Positions 24,571 to 33,541 of a stretch of DNA of 64,000 nt are shown piece after piece. Position 1 is the first letter of the stretch. Each line of letters begins with the position of its first letter. Source of the DNA: Pseudomonas palleroniana (GTDB taxonomy: Bacteria; Pseudomonadota; Gammaproteobacteria; Pseudomonadales; Pseudomonadaceae). The translations under genes and the position numbers were made by a program. The DNA lies in the NCBI RefSeq assembly GCF_003031675.1, contig NZ_PYWX01000061.1, positions 1 through 64,000 on the forward strand. The letters are read 5' to 3'. The notes beneath the pieces were generated by a model. That model was not told the origin of the DNA and did no database searches. It saw nothing but the letters and a program-made list of their open reading frames with translations.

Positions 24571-25743
24571 ATGGAGCAAAGGATCGCCGACGTCGCCATG
24601 ATTGGCCGAATCAATGCCGTGCCCGCGATGCTCAAGGTCATCTGCGATATGGCCGGCCTGCGCTTTGCCGCCGTATCCCGGGTGACCGACGATAACTGGA
24701 CCGCATGCGCCGTGCTCGATCAACTGAACTACGGCATCGGCGTGGGCGGCGAGTTGGACCTGACCACCACGATCTGCTACGACATTCACCGTTCACATGA
24801 TTGCGTTGTGATCGACAAGGCCAGCGAAGATCCGATCTACCGCAACCACCACACCCCACGTATCTACGTGTTTGAAAGCTATATTGCCGTGCCGGTATTC
24901 CGCACCGACGGCAGTTTCTTCGGCACGATCTGCGCACTCGACCCCAAGCCCGCGTCCCTGCGTGACAGCCCCCTCCAATCGATCATGGAGGGGTTTGCCC
25001 GGGTGCTCTCGTTGCAAATCGAAGCCGAAGAAAACCGGCCACGAACTGAAACCGACTCGCAGGAAGAACGCGGCACCGCCGAGCTGCGCGAGCAACTCAT
25101 CGGCGCACTGGGGCACGACCTGCGCAATCCGCTGTTTGCCGTCAACTTCGGTGCCGAGCGGCTGCTGGACAAACACCCCAACCCGACGACCGACTCACTG
25201 GTGCGCCATATCCTCGCCAACGCGCAACGTGCGTCACAGCGGGTCGAAGATGTATTGGACTTCACCCGTAGCCGAATGGGCAGCGGCATTGCCCTGCGCC
25301 TCACCGACTGCGTGGATTTGCAGGAGGCTCTAGGCCAGGTGGTGGCCGAGGTGCAAAGCGCGCACCCGCAGCGGCTGATTCACGCCGACATCGGCGAACT
25401 GCACGGCGTGTATGGCGACCGCGAGCGCCTGGCGCAACTGCTCTGCAACCTGCTCGTCAACGCCCTCCATCACGGCAACCGGACCAGCCCGGTGTACGTC
25501 ACGGCGAAGATCGAGCATGATCATTTGATAGTGGCGGTGAAAAACGCCGGTCAGATCAGTGAGCAAGCATTGCCGCGCCTGTTCCAGCCTTTCTCACGCC
25601 CGCTTCCCGGTACGTCCCAGACCGGTCTGGGCCTGGGGTTGTATATCGTCCAGCAGATTGCCGACGCCCATGGCGGTGAGCTGAACGTGACCACCCATGC
25701 ACAGCACGGCACCCAATTCAGCTTCCACTTGCCCCTGCCCTGA
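24571..25743 (+). CDS. GAF-domain sensor histidine kinase
   Basis: 390 residues, soluble. The GAF domain spans about 15-150 (AVPAMLKVICDMAGLRFAAV ... FFGTICALDPKP). The HisKA H-box is GALGHDLRNPLFAV with His182; the catalytic domain has the N-box LLVNALHHGN and G-boxes TGLGLGLYIVQQIADAHGG and HGTQFSFHLPLP. No receiver domain or regulator gene is adjacent, so its partner lies elsewhere. The GAF sequence resembles bacteriophytochrome-like or redox GAFs but lacks an obvious chromophore Cys. Its stop directly abuts that of the convergent chemoreceptor. Confidence 0.88.
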   Translation: MEQRIADVAMIGRINAVPAMLKVICDMAGLRFAAVSRVTDDNWTACAVLDQLNYGIGVGGELDLTTTICYDIHRSHDCVVIDKASEDPIYRNHHTPRIYVFESYIAVPVFRTDGSFFGTICALDPKPASLRDSPLQSIMEGFARVLSLQIEAEENRPRTETDSQEERGTAELREQLIGALGHDLRNPLFAVNFGAERLLDKHPNPTTDSLVRHILANAQRASQRVEDVLDFTRSRMGSGIALRLTDCVDLQEALGQVVAEVQSAHPQRLIHADIGELHGVYGDRERLAQLLCNLLVNALHHGNRTSPVYVTAKIEHDHLIVAVKNAGQISEQALPRLFQPFSRPLPGTSQTGLGLGLYIVQQIADAHGGELNVTTHAQHGTQFSFHLPLP

Positions 25744-27372
25744 TCACGCGCCCAGGCGCGCCGTCACTTCATTCAACTGCGCAGACAAGCTGCGCAGGTT
25801 CTGGCTGGCCGCTTCAGTGCGCTGCACGTTGTCCATGTTTGCCGTGGCAACCGTGGTGATCTGGGTGATGTTGCATGAGATATCTTCGGCCACCGACGTC
25901 TGTTCTTCGGCCGCCGTGGCGATCTGACGGTTCATGTCACGGATCGCTTCCACTGCCTGGGTGATATGAGTGAGCATCTCGCCAGCCTGGGTGACTTTCA
26001 ACACGCTGTCGTCACTGCAGGACTGGCCGCTGACAATCGCCTCGGCCGCATCCACCGCACCGGTTTGCACCGCCTCAATGATCTGGTTGATCTCGATGAT
26101 CGACGCCGCCGTGCGTTGCGCCAGGCTGCGGACTTCATCGGCCACCACCGCAAAGCCACGCCCGGCTTCACCTGCCCGCGCCGCTTCAATGGCTGCGTTG
26201 AGCGCCAGCAGGTTGGTTTGTTCGGCAATGCCGCGGATCACTTCCAGGACCTTGCCGATACGCACACTGTCGGTTTCCAGGCGGCGGATGATGGTGCCGG
26301 TATTGAGGATTTCAGTGCGCATCTGGCCGATGGTGGCAATGGTCACTTGCATCACTTCGCCGCCTTCACGGGCCGACTGGTCAGCCTCATCCGCCGCACG
26401 CGAAGCGCTGGCGGCGTGGCGGGCAACTTCCTGGGCGGTGGTGGACATTTCAGTCATGGCCGTGGCCACCTGGTCGGTGCGGTTGAATTGTTCATGAGTG
26501 CCGGTTGCCATTTGCCCGGCAATCGAATTCAACTCACCGCTGGCACTGACCAGATCGGTGGCGCTGCGCTGCAGGCGGCTGAAAGTTTCGGCCAGAAAGT
26601 CGCGCAGGGTATTGGCTGCCGCAGCCAAATGGCCCAACTCATCCTGACGGCGACTGGCGACGCGTTCGGCAAAGCGCCCATGGCTGAGTTGGGTGACGTA
26701 GTCGATCAAGCCACGAATTGGCAGAATCAAATTGCGGTTGATCAAGAACAGGCTGAACACACCGATGAGCACGCCCGACAGCAGCATGATCGCCAGGCCC
26801 AGCATCACCGTGCGCTCGGCATGGGCGCTGATGCTCAAGGATTGTTTCTGGCCTTGCTCACGCAGGTCGCTGACCAGCGCGCTCATTTGCTCACTGGCGG
26901 CGCGATCCACACCTTTGACAGCGTTGTCGCCGGCGGTCGGGTCGGCGCCCGCGGCCACATAGGCGTCACGCCCTTTTTCGTAAGCCAGACCCAATTGCTG
27001 ATGTTCCTGACGCAGGGTCTCGATCCGTTTGCTCAAGGCCGGGTCTTCCCGGGTCTGGGTCACCAGCCGCGTGAGGATGCCTTGCACATCACGTTGGCGG
27101 TCCTGGAACTGGCCCCAATATTTGTTCATGTCCTGAGGCTGCTTGCCGCGCAACAACACGTTTTTCCATTCCTGCACCTGCACCTTGAATTGCAGGTTGG
27201 CTTCATCGATCAACTGTGAGGTGAGCAAGGGCCCCTCGATCAAACTGCGATAACTCTGCACCCCATTGGAGAGGAAATTGAAACAGGCCAGGGCGATCAA
27301 CAACATCGCCAACAAGCTGCCACCAAGCAGCGACAGGATTTGTGCTCTCAAGGAGGTTCGCAAAACATTCAT
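25744..27372 (-). CDS. Transmembrane methyl-accepting chemotaxis protein
   Basis: 542 residues. First membrane helix at about 12-33 (LLGGSLLAMLLIALACF), a helical-bundle periplasmic sensor with a QEWKNVLLRGKQPQDMNKYW stretch, second helix at about 188-210 (VMLGLAIMLLSGVLIGVFSL), a HAMP domain, then the signalling hairpin with tip IAEQTNLLALNAAIEAARAG and GRGFAVVADEVRSLA. The LLRG-x-D sensor motif is common in four-helix-bundle ligand domains. Start MNVLRT chosen; the longer frame lacks support. The ligand is unknown. Confidence 0.9.
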   Translation of the reverse strand: MNVLRTSLRAQILSLLGGSLLAMLLIALACFNFLSNGVQSYRSLIEGPLLTSQLIDEANLQFKVQVQEWKNVLLRGKQPQDMNKYWGQFQDRQRDVQGILTRLVTQTREDPALSKRIETLRQEHQQLGLAYEKGRDAYVAAGADPTAGDNAVKGVDRAASEQMSALVSDLREQGQKQSLSISAHAERTVMLGLAIMLLSGVLIGVFSLFLINRNLILPIRGLIDYVTQLSHGRFAERVASRRQDELGHLAAAANTLRDFLAETFSRLQRSATDLVSASGELNSIAGQMATGTHEQFNRTDQVATAMTEMSTTAQEVARHAASASRAADEADQSAREGGEVMQVTIATIGQMRTEILNTGTIIRRLETDSVRIGKVLEVIRGIAEQTNLLALNAAIEAARAGEAGRGFAVVADEVRSLAQRTAASIIEINQIIEAVQTGAVDAAEAIVSGQSCSDDSVLKVTQAGEMLTHITQAVEAIRDMNRQIATAAEEQTSVAEDISCNITQITTVATANMDNVQRTEAASQNLRSLSAQLNEVTARLGA

Positions 27373-27635
27373 CGGGGTAACGCCTCGATACAAGGGAAAT
27401 GGTGCATGCACGCCGCAACGTCCCTGTCATCAAAGGCACCGCTGCTGCACAGGGTACTCATACGCTGGATCGGCTGTTCCAGACGCATATTGAGCCTAGC
27501 TGACCAGTGGTCAAAAAATTGTCTTCACGTACCGCCAGAACCTTGAAACGGTCACAAAATTGTCAAACATCCTTGCAATGATTCGCCCACGCGAACCTGT
27601 GAAACGTCCTACAGGCGCTTTCTCTGCGAGCCGCC

Positions 27636-28658
27636 ATGAACCACAGCATCGACCACGGCCATCAGGATTCCGACCTGTTTGGCCTGCTTTACGGTTTTCG
27701 TTTCCGACCCGGCGAAAAAGGCGAGCAGATCGATTCGGCCACCGCGCTCAAGGCCTTGCAGGAACCGTCCGATCCAGACGAGTTCCTGTGGTTGCACTTG
27801 AACCTGGCCCACGCGGCCTGCCAGCGTTGGATGCAGGCGCATCTGGCATTGCCCGAGGAGTTTTTCGAGGCGCTGCACGAAGGCTCGCGCTCCACGCGTA
27901 TCGAGCACGTCGACTCGGCGCTGCTGGCGGTGGTCAACGACGTGGTGTTCAACTTCAGCAGCATGGTTTCATCGGATATTTCCACGCTGTGGGTCTGCGC
28001 CCGTAGCCGCTTGCTGGTGAGTGCGCGCCTGCAACCGTTGCACTCGGTGGACAAACTGCGCTCGTCGGTCAAGGCCGGTGAACACTTCCGCTCCCCTCTG
28101 GAGTTGCTTGTGCATTTATTGCGCGATCAAGGCGAAGTGCTGACACAGATCGTGCGCAAGACCAGCCTCAGCGTCGACCAGATCGAAGACCAGTTGCTGT
28201 CCTCGCGGTTATCCACCAACCGCGCCGAACTGGGGGCCGCGCGCCGCGTGCTGGTGCGACTGCAACGCCTGCTGGCCTTGGAGCCGGGCTCGCTGCTGCG
28301 CCTGCTCAATCGCCCGCCGCAATGGCTGCAAAAGGAAGACGTGAAGGAGTTGCGTAAATCCACCGAGGAGTTCGCGCTGATCATCAACGACCTCACGGCC
28401 CTGGGTGAACGCATCAAGCTGTTGCAGGAAGAGATCGCGGCCAACCTCAACGAACAAAGCAACCGCACGCTGTTTACCCTCACTGTGGTGACGGTGCTGG
28501 CGCTGCCGATCAACATCATTGCCGGTTTTTTTGGCATGAACGTGGGCGGAGTGCCGCTCTCTACCGACCCGGAGGGGTTCTGGATCCTGGTGGCACTGGT
28601 GGCGACGTTTACCCTGATTGCCGGGCGCTGGGCGTTCAGAAAACGCAAAGACTATTGA
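27636..28658 (+). CDS. zntB: CorA-family metal transporter, ZntB-like
   Basis: 340 residues. A large cytoplasmic funnel (about 1-275) is followed by two C-terminal membrane helices. The loop motif GMN is in IAGFFGMNVGG near residue 293, and the C-terminus is basic (FRKRKDY). Length and the TLWVCARSRLLVSARLQPLH and SSRLSTNRAELGAARRVLVR stretches fit ZntB rather than CorA. It moves zinc or another divalent cation across the inner membrane. A cluster of REP sequences follows. Confidence 0.85.
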   Translation: MNHSIDHGHQDSDLFGLLYGFRFRPGEKGEQIDSATALKALQEPSDPDEFLWLHLNLAHAACQRWMQAHLALPEEFFEALHEGSRSTRIEHVDSALLAVVNDVVFNFSSMVSSDISTLWVCARSRLLVSARLQPLHSVDKLRSSVKAGEHFRSPLELLVHLLRDQGEVLTQIVRKTSLSVDQIEDQLLSSRLSTNRAELGAARRVLVRLQRLLALEPGSLLRLLNRPPQWLQKEDVKELRKSTEEFALIINDLTALGERIKLLQEEIAANLNEQSNRTLFTLTVVTVLALPINIIAGFFGMNVGGVPLSTDPEGFWILVALVATFTLIAGRWAFRKRKDY

Positions 28659-28660
28659 GA

Positions 28661-28861
28661 GTGGGAGGGAGCAAGCCTAATGCCAGTCAGTTAAGCGATA
28701 GAGCGGAAGACGGATAACGTGTGGCGAGGGAGCTTGCTCCCGCTGGACTGCGTAGCAGGCCCATTTTTGGGGCCGCTTCGCGGCCCATCGGGAGCAAGCC
28801 CCCTCCCACAATGACCGCGTCAAGCCTTGACTGACTGGCATTAGGGCTTGCTCCCTCCCAC
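28661..28861. repeat. Nested REPIN elements between zntB and pit
   Basis: The 327-base gap is filled by repeats. The outer pair GTGGGAGGGAGCAAGCC (28661-28677) and GGCTTGCTCCCTCCCAC (ending 28861) continues inward as TAATGCCAGTCAG / CTGACTGGCATTA. Inside lies a second element: GTGGCGAGGGAGCTTGCTCC at 28721, a GGCCGCTTCGCGGCC hairpin, and GGGAGCAAGCCCCCTCCCAC ending at 28809. One element seems to have inserted into the other. The rest of the gap (28862-28985) shows nothing clear. Confidence 0.8.
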
Positions 28862-28985
28862 AGGATCAGGCGGTGTTTTGGGATCAGCGGTACGCTCAAC
28901 GGCCGAAACACTGATTTGCGGCAGCATCTCTGTAACATTCAGCAATGATCATGAACGGCATCCTCCTCACACTGGATGCTCCGGC

Positions 28986-30602
28986 ATGGCCACCCCTTCC
29001 CTGACTGCCTCCACCACCGCGTCACGCACAGACCCCAAACCCAGGCTGGACAAGAAACCTGGCCTGGTCACGGTGATCATTTTCTTCGCGGTACTGGCCA
29101 TGGGCCTGTTGTTCACCGCCTACAGCCTGATGCACGACATGCATGAACTGGGCACGGTGGTCACCACCTGGACGCCCTTCCTGCTGCTGGGTGTGGCGTT
29201 GTTGATCGCCCTGGGCTTCGAGTTCGTCAACGGCTTTCACGACACCGCCAACGCCGTCGCCACGGTGATCTACACCAATTCACTGCCGCCGCATTTTGCG
29301 GTGGTCTGGTCGGGCTTCTTCAACTTCCTCGGCGTGCTGCTCTCCAGCGGTGCGGTGGCGTTCGGCATCATTGCGTTATTGCCGGTCGAGTTGATTTTGC
29401 AGGTCGGTTCGTCGGCCGGCTTCGCGATGATCTTCGCCCTGCTGATCGCGGCGATCCTGTGGAACCTCGGCACCTGGTGGCTGGGGTTGCCGGCGTCGTC
29501 CTCCCATACCTTGATCGGTTCGATCATCGGCGTCGGCGTGGCCAATGCCCTGATGCACGGGCGTGACGGCACCAGCGGTGTGGATTGGAGCCAGGCGATC
29601 AAGATCGGTTACGCATTGCTGCTGTCGCCGCTGATCGGCTTCGCTTTTGCCGCGATGCTGCTCCTGGCCCTGCGCGCCTTTGTGAAAAACCGCTCGCTGT
29701 ACAAGGCACCGAAGGGCGACACCCCACCGCCTTGGTGGATTCGCGGCATGCTGATCGCCACCTGCACCGGGGTGTCCTTCGCCCACGGTTCCAACGACGG
29801 CCAGAAGGGCATGGGCTTGATCATGCTGATCCTGGTGGGCACGCTGCCGATGGCCTACGCGCTGAACCGCACCATGCCCGCCGAACAATCGTTGCAGTTC
29901 GCGGCGGTGGCCGAGGTGACCCAGGTGGCACTGGTGAAAAGTGCGCCGCAGGTCTTGCCGGGTGATCCACGCCCGATCCTTTCGACCTACGTACGCACCA
30001 AGGAAGCCACGCCGGAGCTGGTACCCGCCCTCGCCGCCCTCGCCGGCCAGATCGGCGACGAAGTCAAAGGCTACGGCTCCCTGGCCAAAGTGCCTGCCGA
30101 AGCCGTCGGCAACGTGCGTAACGACATGTACCTGACCAGCGAAACCATTCGCTTGATGGACAAAGGCAAGGTCGGCAATTTCGACGCCGATACCCAGAAC
30201 AAACTGAAGTTGTTCAAAGAGCAGATCGACAACTCCACGCGCTTTATTCCACTGTGGGTGAAGATCGCCGTGGCCATCGCCCTGGGGTTGGGCACCATGG
30301 TCGGTTGGAAGCGCATTGTGGTGACGGTGGGCGAGAAGATCGGCAAGACCCACCTGACGTACGCCCAAGGCGCCTCGGCCGAAATGGTCGCGATGCTGAC
30401 CATCGGCGCGGCGGATATGTACGGTTTGCCGGTGTCGACCACCCATGTGCTGTCCTCCGGTGTGGCCGGGACCATGGTGGCCAATGGCGGTGGGTTGCAG
30501 ATGCGGACCATCCGTAATCTGGTGATGGCGTGGGTGCTGACGTTGCCGGCGGCAATCCTGTTGTCGGGCAGCCTCTACTGGCTGTTCACCCAACTGTTCT
30601 GA
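28986..30602 (+). CDS. pit: Low-affinity inorganic phosphate transporter (PiT family)
   Basis: 538 residues. The duplicated PiT signature is present: GFEFVNGFHDTANAVATVIY near 80-99 and GVSFAHGSNDGQKGMGLIML in the middle. About ten membrane helices are interrupted by a large hydrophilic loop (about 310-430). It carries metal-phosphate by proton symport. The ATG at 28986 starts MATPSLTAS; a longer frame reaching into the REP cluster is not credible. Convergent with pxpC; the intervening repeat probably ends both transcripts. Confidence 0.92.
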   Translation: MATPSLTASTTASRTDPKPRLDKKPGLVTVIIFFAVLAMGLLFTAYSLMHDMHELGTVVTTWTPFLLLGVALLIALGFEFVNGFHDTANAVATVIYTNSLPPHFAVVWSGFFNFLGVLLSSGAVAFGIIALLPVELILQVGSSAGFAMIFALLIAAILWNLGTWWLGLPASSSHTLIGSIIGVGVANALMHGRDGTSGVDWSQAIKIGYALLLSPLIGFAFAAMLLLALRAFVKNRSLYKAPKGDTPPPWWIRGMLIATCTGVSFAHGSNDGQKGMGLIMLILVGTLPMAYALNRTMPAEQSLQFAAVAEVTQVALVKSAPQVLPGDPRPILSTYVRTKEATPELVPALAALAGQIGDEVKGYGSLAKVPAEAVGNVRNDMYLTSETIRLMDKGKVGNFDADTQNKLKLFKEQIDNSTRFIPLWVKIAVAIALGLGTMVGWKRIVVTVGEKIGKTHLTYAQGASAEMVAMLTIGAADMYGLPVSTTHVLSSGVAGTMVANGGGLQMRTIRNLVMAWVLTLPAAILLSGSLYWLFTQLF

Positions 30603-30622
30603 CCACCCCCAACCCCGACATG

Positions 30623-30750
30623 ACAGAGGACTAAATGTGGGAGGGGGCTTGCTCCCGATGGCAGTGGATCAGTCACTCAATCATTGACTGACCCACCGCT
30701 ATCGGGAGCAAGCCCCCTCCCACCAAGCCCCCTCCCACATAGTCCTCTGT
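30623..30750. repeat. REPIN embedded in a longer inverted repeat, probable bidirectional terminator
   Basis: Outer arms ACAGAGGACT (30623-30632) and AGTCCTCTGT (30741-30750) enclose ATGTGGGAGGGGGCTTGCTC and its complement. An inner GATGGCAGTGG / CCACCGCTATC portion and a duplicated CAAGCCCCCTCCCAC tail complete the element. The flanking 10-bp arms are not part of other REPINs in the window, so the REPIN may have inserted in a pre-existing hairpin between convergent pit and pxpC. Confidence 0.75.
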
Positions 30751-30755
30751 GTTCT

Positions 30756-31730
30756 TCAGGTATTGAACAACCCACCCATTATTTTCAGGCGCTTTTTATA
30801 GACCCGCCGCGCCTCCAACGCCTCCTCCAAAGTCACCGCGATAAACCCCGCACGCTGGTTCGGCTGCATCTGCCCGATCAGGTCCAGGTCGGCGCTGATC
30901 ACCGTGCCGATCATCGCGTAGCCGCCACCCGATACCGCATCCCGATGCAGCACAATCGGCTCCAGCCCGGCCGGCACCTGGATCGAGCCAATCGGGTAGC
31001 AACTGTCGACGATATTGGACGGATCCGACCCGGCACCAAACGGTTGCTCCCTGGGTTGAAAGCTCAACGCACTACCGCCCTTGAATCGGTAGCCGATACG
31101 GTCCGCCTCGGACCCGACTGTCCAGGGTTCGGCAAAGAAGCTGCTTTTCGCCGCGTCGGCCAGCCGCTCGTAATACAACCCCGGCACCACCCGTAACGTC
31201 ACATCACCGCCGACCGACCGCCGCAGGGCCATCGGCAGACTATTGCCCGCCCGCCCCCGCCCACTGGCCTCGCCGATCGGCAGTTCATCGCCTTCCTGCA
31301 AACGTCGCCCGGCAAACCCACCGAGCCCGCCAAGGGTGTAGGTCGAGCGGCTGCCGAGCACCAGCGGCACATCAATGCCCCCGGCCACGGCCAGATAAGT
31401 ACGTGCGCCCGCCTTGGGAAACTCAAAGCGCAACACCTGCCCGGCACGGACCTGGAACGCAGTGTCCTGATGTACCACTTCGCCATCCAGGCGCGGCGAC
31501 ATCAGCGCGCCGCTGAGCGCCACCAGCGCGTCCTGTTGAAACTCAAGCTGCGGGCCGATCAACGTGCACTCCAGGCCCGCCGCACTGATCGGGTTGCCCA
31601 CCAGGTGGTTGGCCGCACTCAACGCATACTGGTCCAGCGCACCCGACGGGGGGATGCCCAAGTGGTAATAACCTTCACGCCCCAGGTCCTGCACCGAGGT
31701 AGCCAGGCCGGGTTTGAGCACCTTGATCAT
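30756..31730 (-). CDS. pxpC: 5-oxoprolinase subunit C (biotin-dependent carboxyltransferase-like)
   Basis: 324 residues. The KipA/AHS2 family is shown by MIKVLKPGLATSVQDLGREG, IPPSGALDQYALSAANHLVG and YLAVAGGIDVPLVLGSRSTY. With PxpA and PxpB it forms the ATP-dependent enzyme that opens 5-oxoproline to glutamate. Its ATG overlaps (ATGA) the natural end of the pxpB frame, which lies 50 codons beyond an in-frame amber codon in pxpB. That loss could reduce coupled translation of pxpC. Confidence 0.92.
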   Translation of the reverse strand: MIKVLKPGLATSVQDLGREGYYHLGIPPSGALDQYALSAANHLVGNPISAAGLECTLIGPQLEFQQDALVALSGALMSPRLDGEVVHQDTAFQVRAGQVLRFEFPKAGARTYLAVAGGIDVPLVLGSRSTYTLGGLGGFAGRRLQEGDELPIGEASGRGRAGNSLPMALRRSVGGDVTLRVVPGLYYERLADAAKSSFFAEPWTVGSEADRIGYRFKGGSALSFQPREQPFGAGSDPSNIVDSCYPIGSIQVPAGLEPIVLHRDAVSGGGYAMIGTVISADLDLIGQMQPNQRAGFIAVTLEEALEARRVYKKRLKIMGGLFNT

Positions 31731-32605
31731 GCCAGTGCCTCCTGCAGGGTTTTCGGGTAGCCGATGGGGTCAGTGAGAAATGCGTCGAGGGAAAATTCCA
31801 CTGGTCGAATGCGCAGGTCGAAACGGCCGGCCTCGACCTCGGCGACGGCCAGGTCGTAGGCCTCGCGGTCCAGGGGCTAGAACTGCACGATGTCACCCGG
31901 CCGGAAGAACACCATGTGCTCCTTGAGATAGGCCAACTGCTGCGCCGGGTCATAGATGGGGGCCGGGGTCACGCCGAACATCTGGTAACCGCCGGCGCCG
32001 CGCACCGAGTAGATGCAGCCAAAGCATCCGCCATGGCCCAGGGTCAGTTTCGGCGTGTCGGTGCGTGGGCGCAGGTACTTGGGCACCTGCAATTGGCGCT
32101 CACGCTCGACCATCTGGAACATGAACGGCAACCCCGCGACAAACCCCACCATCGACACAAACCACGGTGCGCCACTGTGCGCGGCGATAAACGCGGCCAC
32201 ATCGGCCAGGCCATTGATGCGGGCGGCGTACTCCAGATCGGTGCTGCCGGGGTCTTGATGGCGGTCGCGAAAACGCATCAGGGTTTCATGGGTCCAGGGG
32301 TCGTTGTAGAGCACCGGGATTTCGATGATGCGCGTGTGCAAGGTGCGTTCGGCCACCGCCTGGGCTTCGGCGCTCTGCACCGCGTCAAGCAGCACATGGG
32401 GCGCGATGCGGTCAGGGTCGAAGCGGATCTGGAACGACGCATTGGCCAGGCATACATCCAGCACGCCTTCCAGGGCCAGGCGTTCAACGGCACGGGTCAC
32501 CGCCATGCCTTTGAAAAATGCCTGCAGGGACATGCTGTCGCTGACCTCGGCAAACAGGTGTTCATCACCGCCGAAGCTGTAGCGGATGGGGGACGTTTCA
32601 GCCAT
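31727..32605 (-). pseudogene. pxpB: 5-oxoprolinase subunit B with an in-frame amber codon
   Basis: AHS1/KipI family partner of PxpC. The reading from MAETSPIRYSFGGDEHLFAE runs 242 residues through the conserved LTLGHGGCFGCIYSVRGAGG and stops at TAG (31879-31877) after FRPGDIVQF. The same frame then stays open for 49 more codons (PLDREAYDLAVAEVEAGRFD ... PKTLQEALA) and ends in a TGA overlapping the ATG of pxpC, just as an intact gene would. Family members normally continue through this segment. A single change (probably AAG to TAG) therefore truncates it by about 17 percent. It could be a null mutation, a suppressed stop or a sequencing error. Confidence 0.85.
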
Positions 32606-32661
32606 GTCTGTTCCTCTTGGAATCATTGTAGAAAGGCAGGCAAAAAATAATCGGGCGTTTT

Positions 32662-33420
32662 TTATTGTGGCGTTCTGACGATGATGCCCGCCTCGTCCAA
32701 GGCTTCACGGGTGGCTTCCACCAGCTCCAGGGCACCCGGGGTGTCGCTGTGCAGGCAGATCGAATCGAACTCGATAAACAGATCCTCACCTTCTACGGTA
32801 CGCACCAGGTTGGTCTGACAGGCACGCAGGACGCGTGCCGCGACCGTTGCAGGATCGAGCGCACGCACCTGGCGGGTAAATACGATGGAGCCGCTCAAGT
32901 CGTATTCACGATCGGCATAAAACTCGCGCACCACCGGTTGCCCCAACTCCTTGGCCACTCGCCAGATCACCGAATTGGGCATGCAATACAACCGCAATGT
33001 CGGCTCGATGATTTGCAGGTTCTGCACCAGCAGCCGCGCCGCGGCTTCGTCGCGGGCCAGGTGCATATAAAGCGCGCCATGGGGCTTGATGTGTTGCAGG
33101 GTCAACCCTTGAGCGCGAGCCATTTCGCGCAGGGCGCCGAGTTGGTAGAGCATGTCATCCACCAGCTCCTGGGCCGGTGCGTTGATATGCCGGCGACCGA
33201 AACCCACCAGGTCGCGAAAACCCGGATGGGCACCGATGGCAACGCCCAGTTGCTTGGCACGCTCGACCGTACGGCGCATGGTGCCGGGGTCGCCGGCGTG
33301 AAAGCCGGTGGCGATATTCGCCGAGCTGATGTAGGCCATCAACTGCGCATCGACACCGTCGCCAATGGTCCAGGGGCCGAAGCTTTCGCCCATGTCCGAG
33401 TTTAAATCCACTGCCTGCAT
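32662..33420 (-). CDS. pxpA: 5-oxoprolinase subunit A (LamB/YcsF family)
   Basis: 252 residues. Family landmarks: VDLNSDMGESFGPWTIGDG, SANIATGFHAGDPGTM, IGAHPGFRDLVGFGRR, HIKPHGALYMHLARD, and the C-terminal EFDSICLHSDTPGALEL. It binds and activates 5-oxoproline with PxpB-PxpC. It is the first gene of a pxpA-pxpB-pxpC operon (57-base gap to pxpB) and is divergent from a LysR gene with direct repeats in the shared gap. No dedicated transporter is adjacent. Confidence 0.93.
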   Translation of the reverse strand: MQAVDLNSDMGESFGPWTIGDGVDAQLMAYISSANIATGFHAGDPGTMRRTVERAKQLGVAIGAHPGFRDLVGFGRRHINAPAQELVDDMLYQLGALREMARAQGLTLQHIKPHGALYMHLARDEAAARLLVQNLQIIEPTLRLYCMPNSVIWRVAKELGQPVVREFYADREYDLSGSIVFTRQVRALDPATVAARVLRACQTNLVRTVEGEDLFIEFDSICLHSDTPGALELVEATREALDEAGIIVRTPQ

Positions 33421-33490
33421 CGGGGTCGCTCCGCCAAAAGATGATGGCTGAAGGTAGGCTGTGCCTTGACCCCTTGGGAAGATCTATTAT

Positions 33491-33524
33491 CAGATGGCTC
33501 ATCTTCTGAAAAACAGATAGCTCA
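33491..33524. promoter_or_regulatory. Direct repeats CAGATRGCTCA, candidate LysR site for the pxp operon
   Basis: CAGATGGCTCA (33491-33501) and CAGATAGCTCA (33514-33524) are near-identical direct repeats 23 bases apart in the 121-base gap between pxpA and the divergent LysR gene. Confidence 0.45.
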
Positions 33525-33541
33525 CTGCATTGGAGTGGCAG

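Noticed and set aside
25966..27219. 417-codon open frame on the plus strand
   Set aside because: Antisense to the transmembrane chemoreceptor, whose MCP tip and HAMP are unmistakable.
31675..31953. 92-codon minus-strand frame bridging pxpB and pxpC
   Set aside because: It is out of frame with pxpB; the in-frame reading past the amber codon is the one that matches the family and overlaps the pxpC start.
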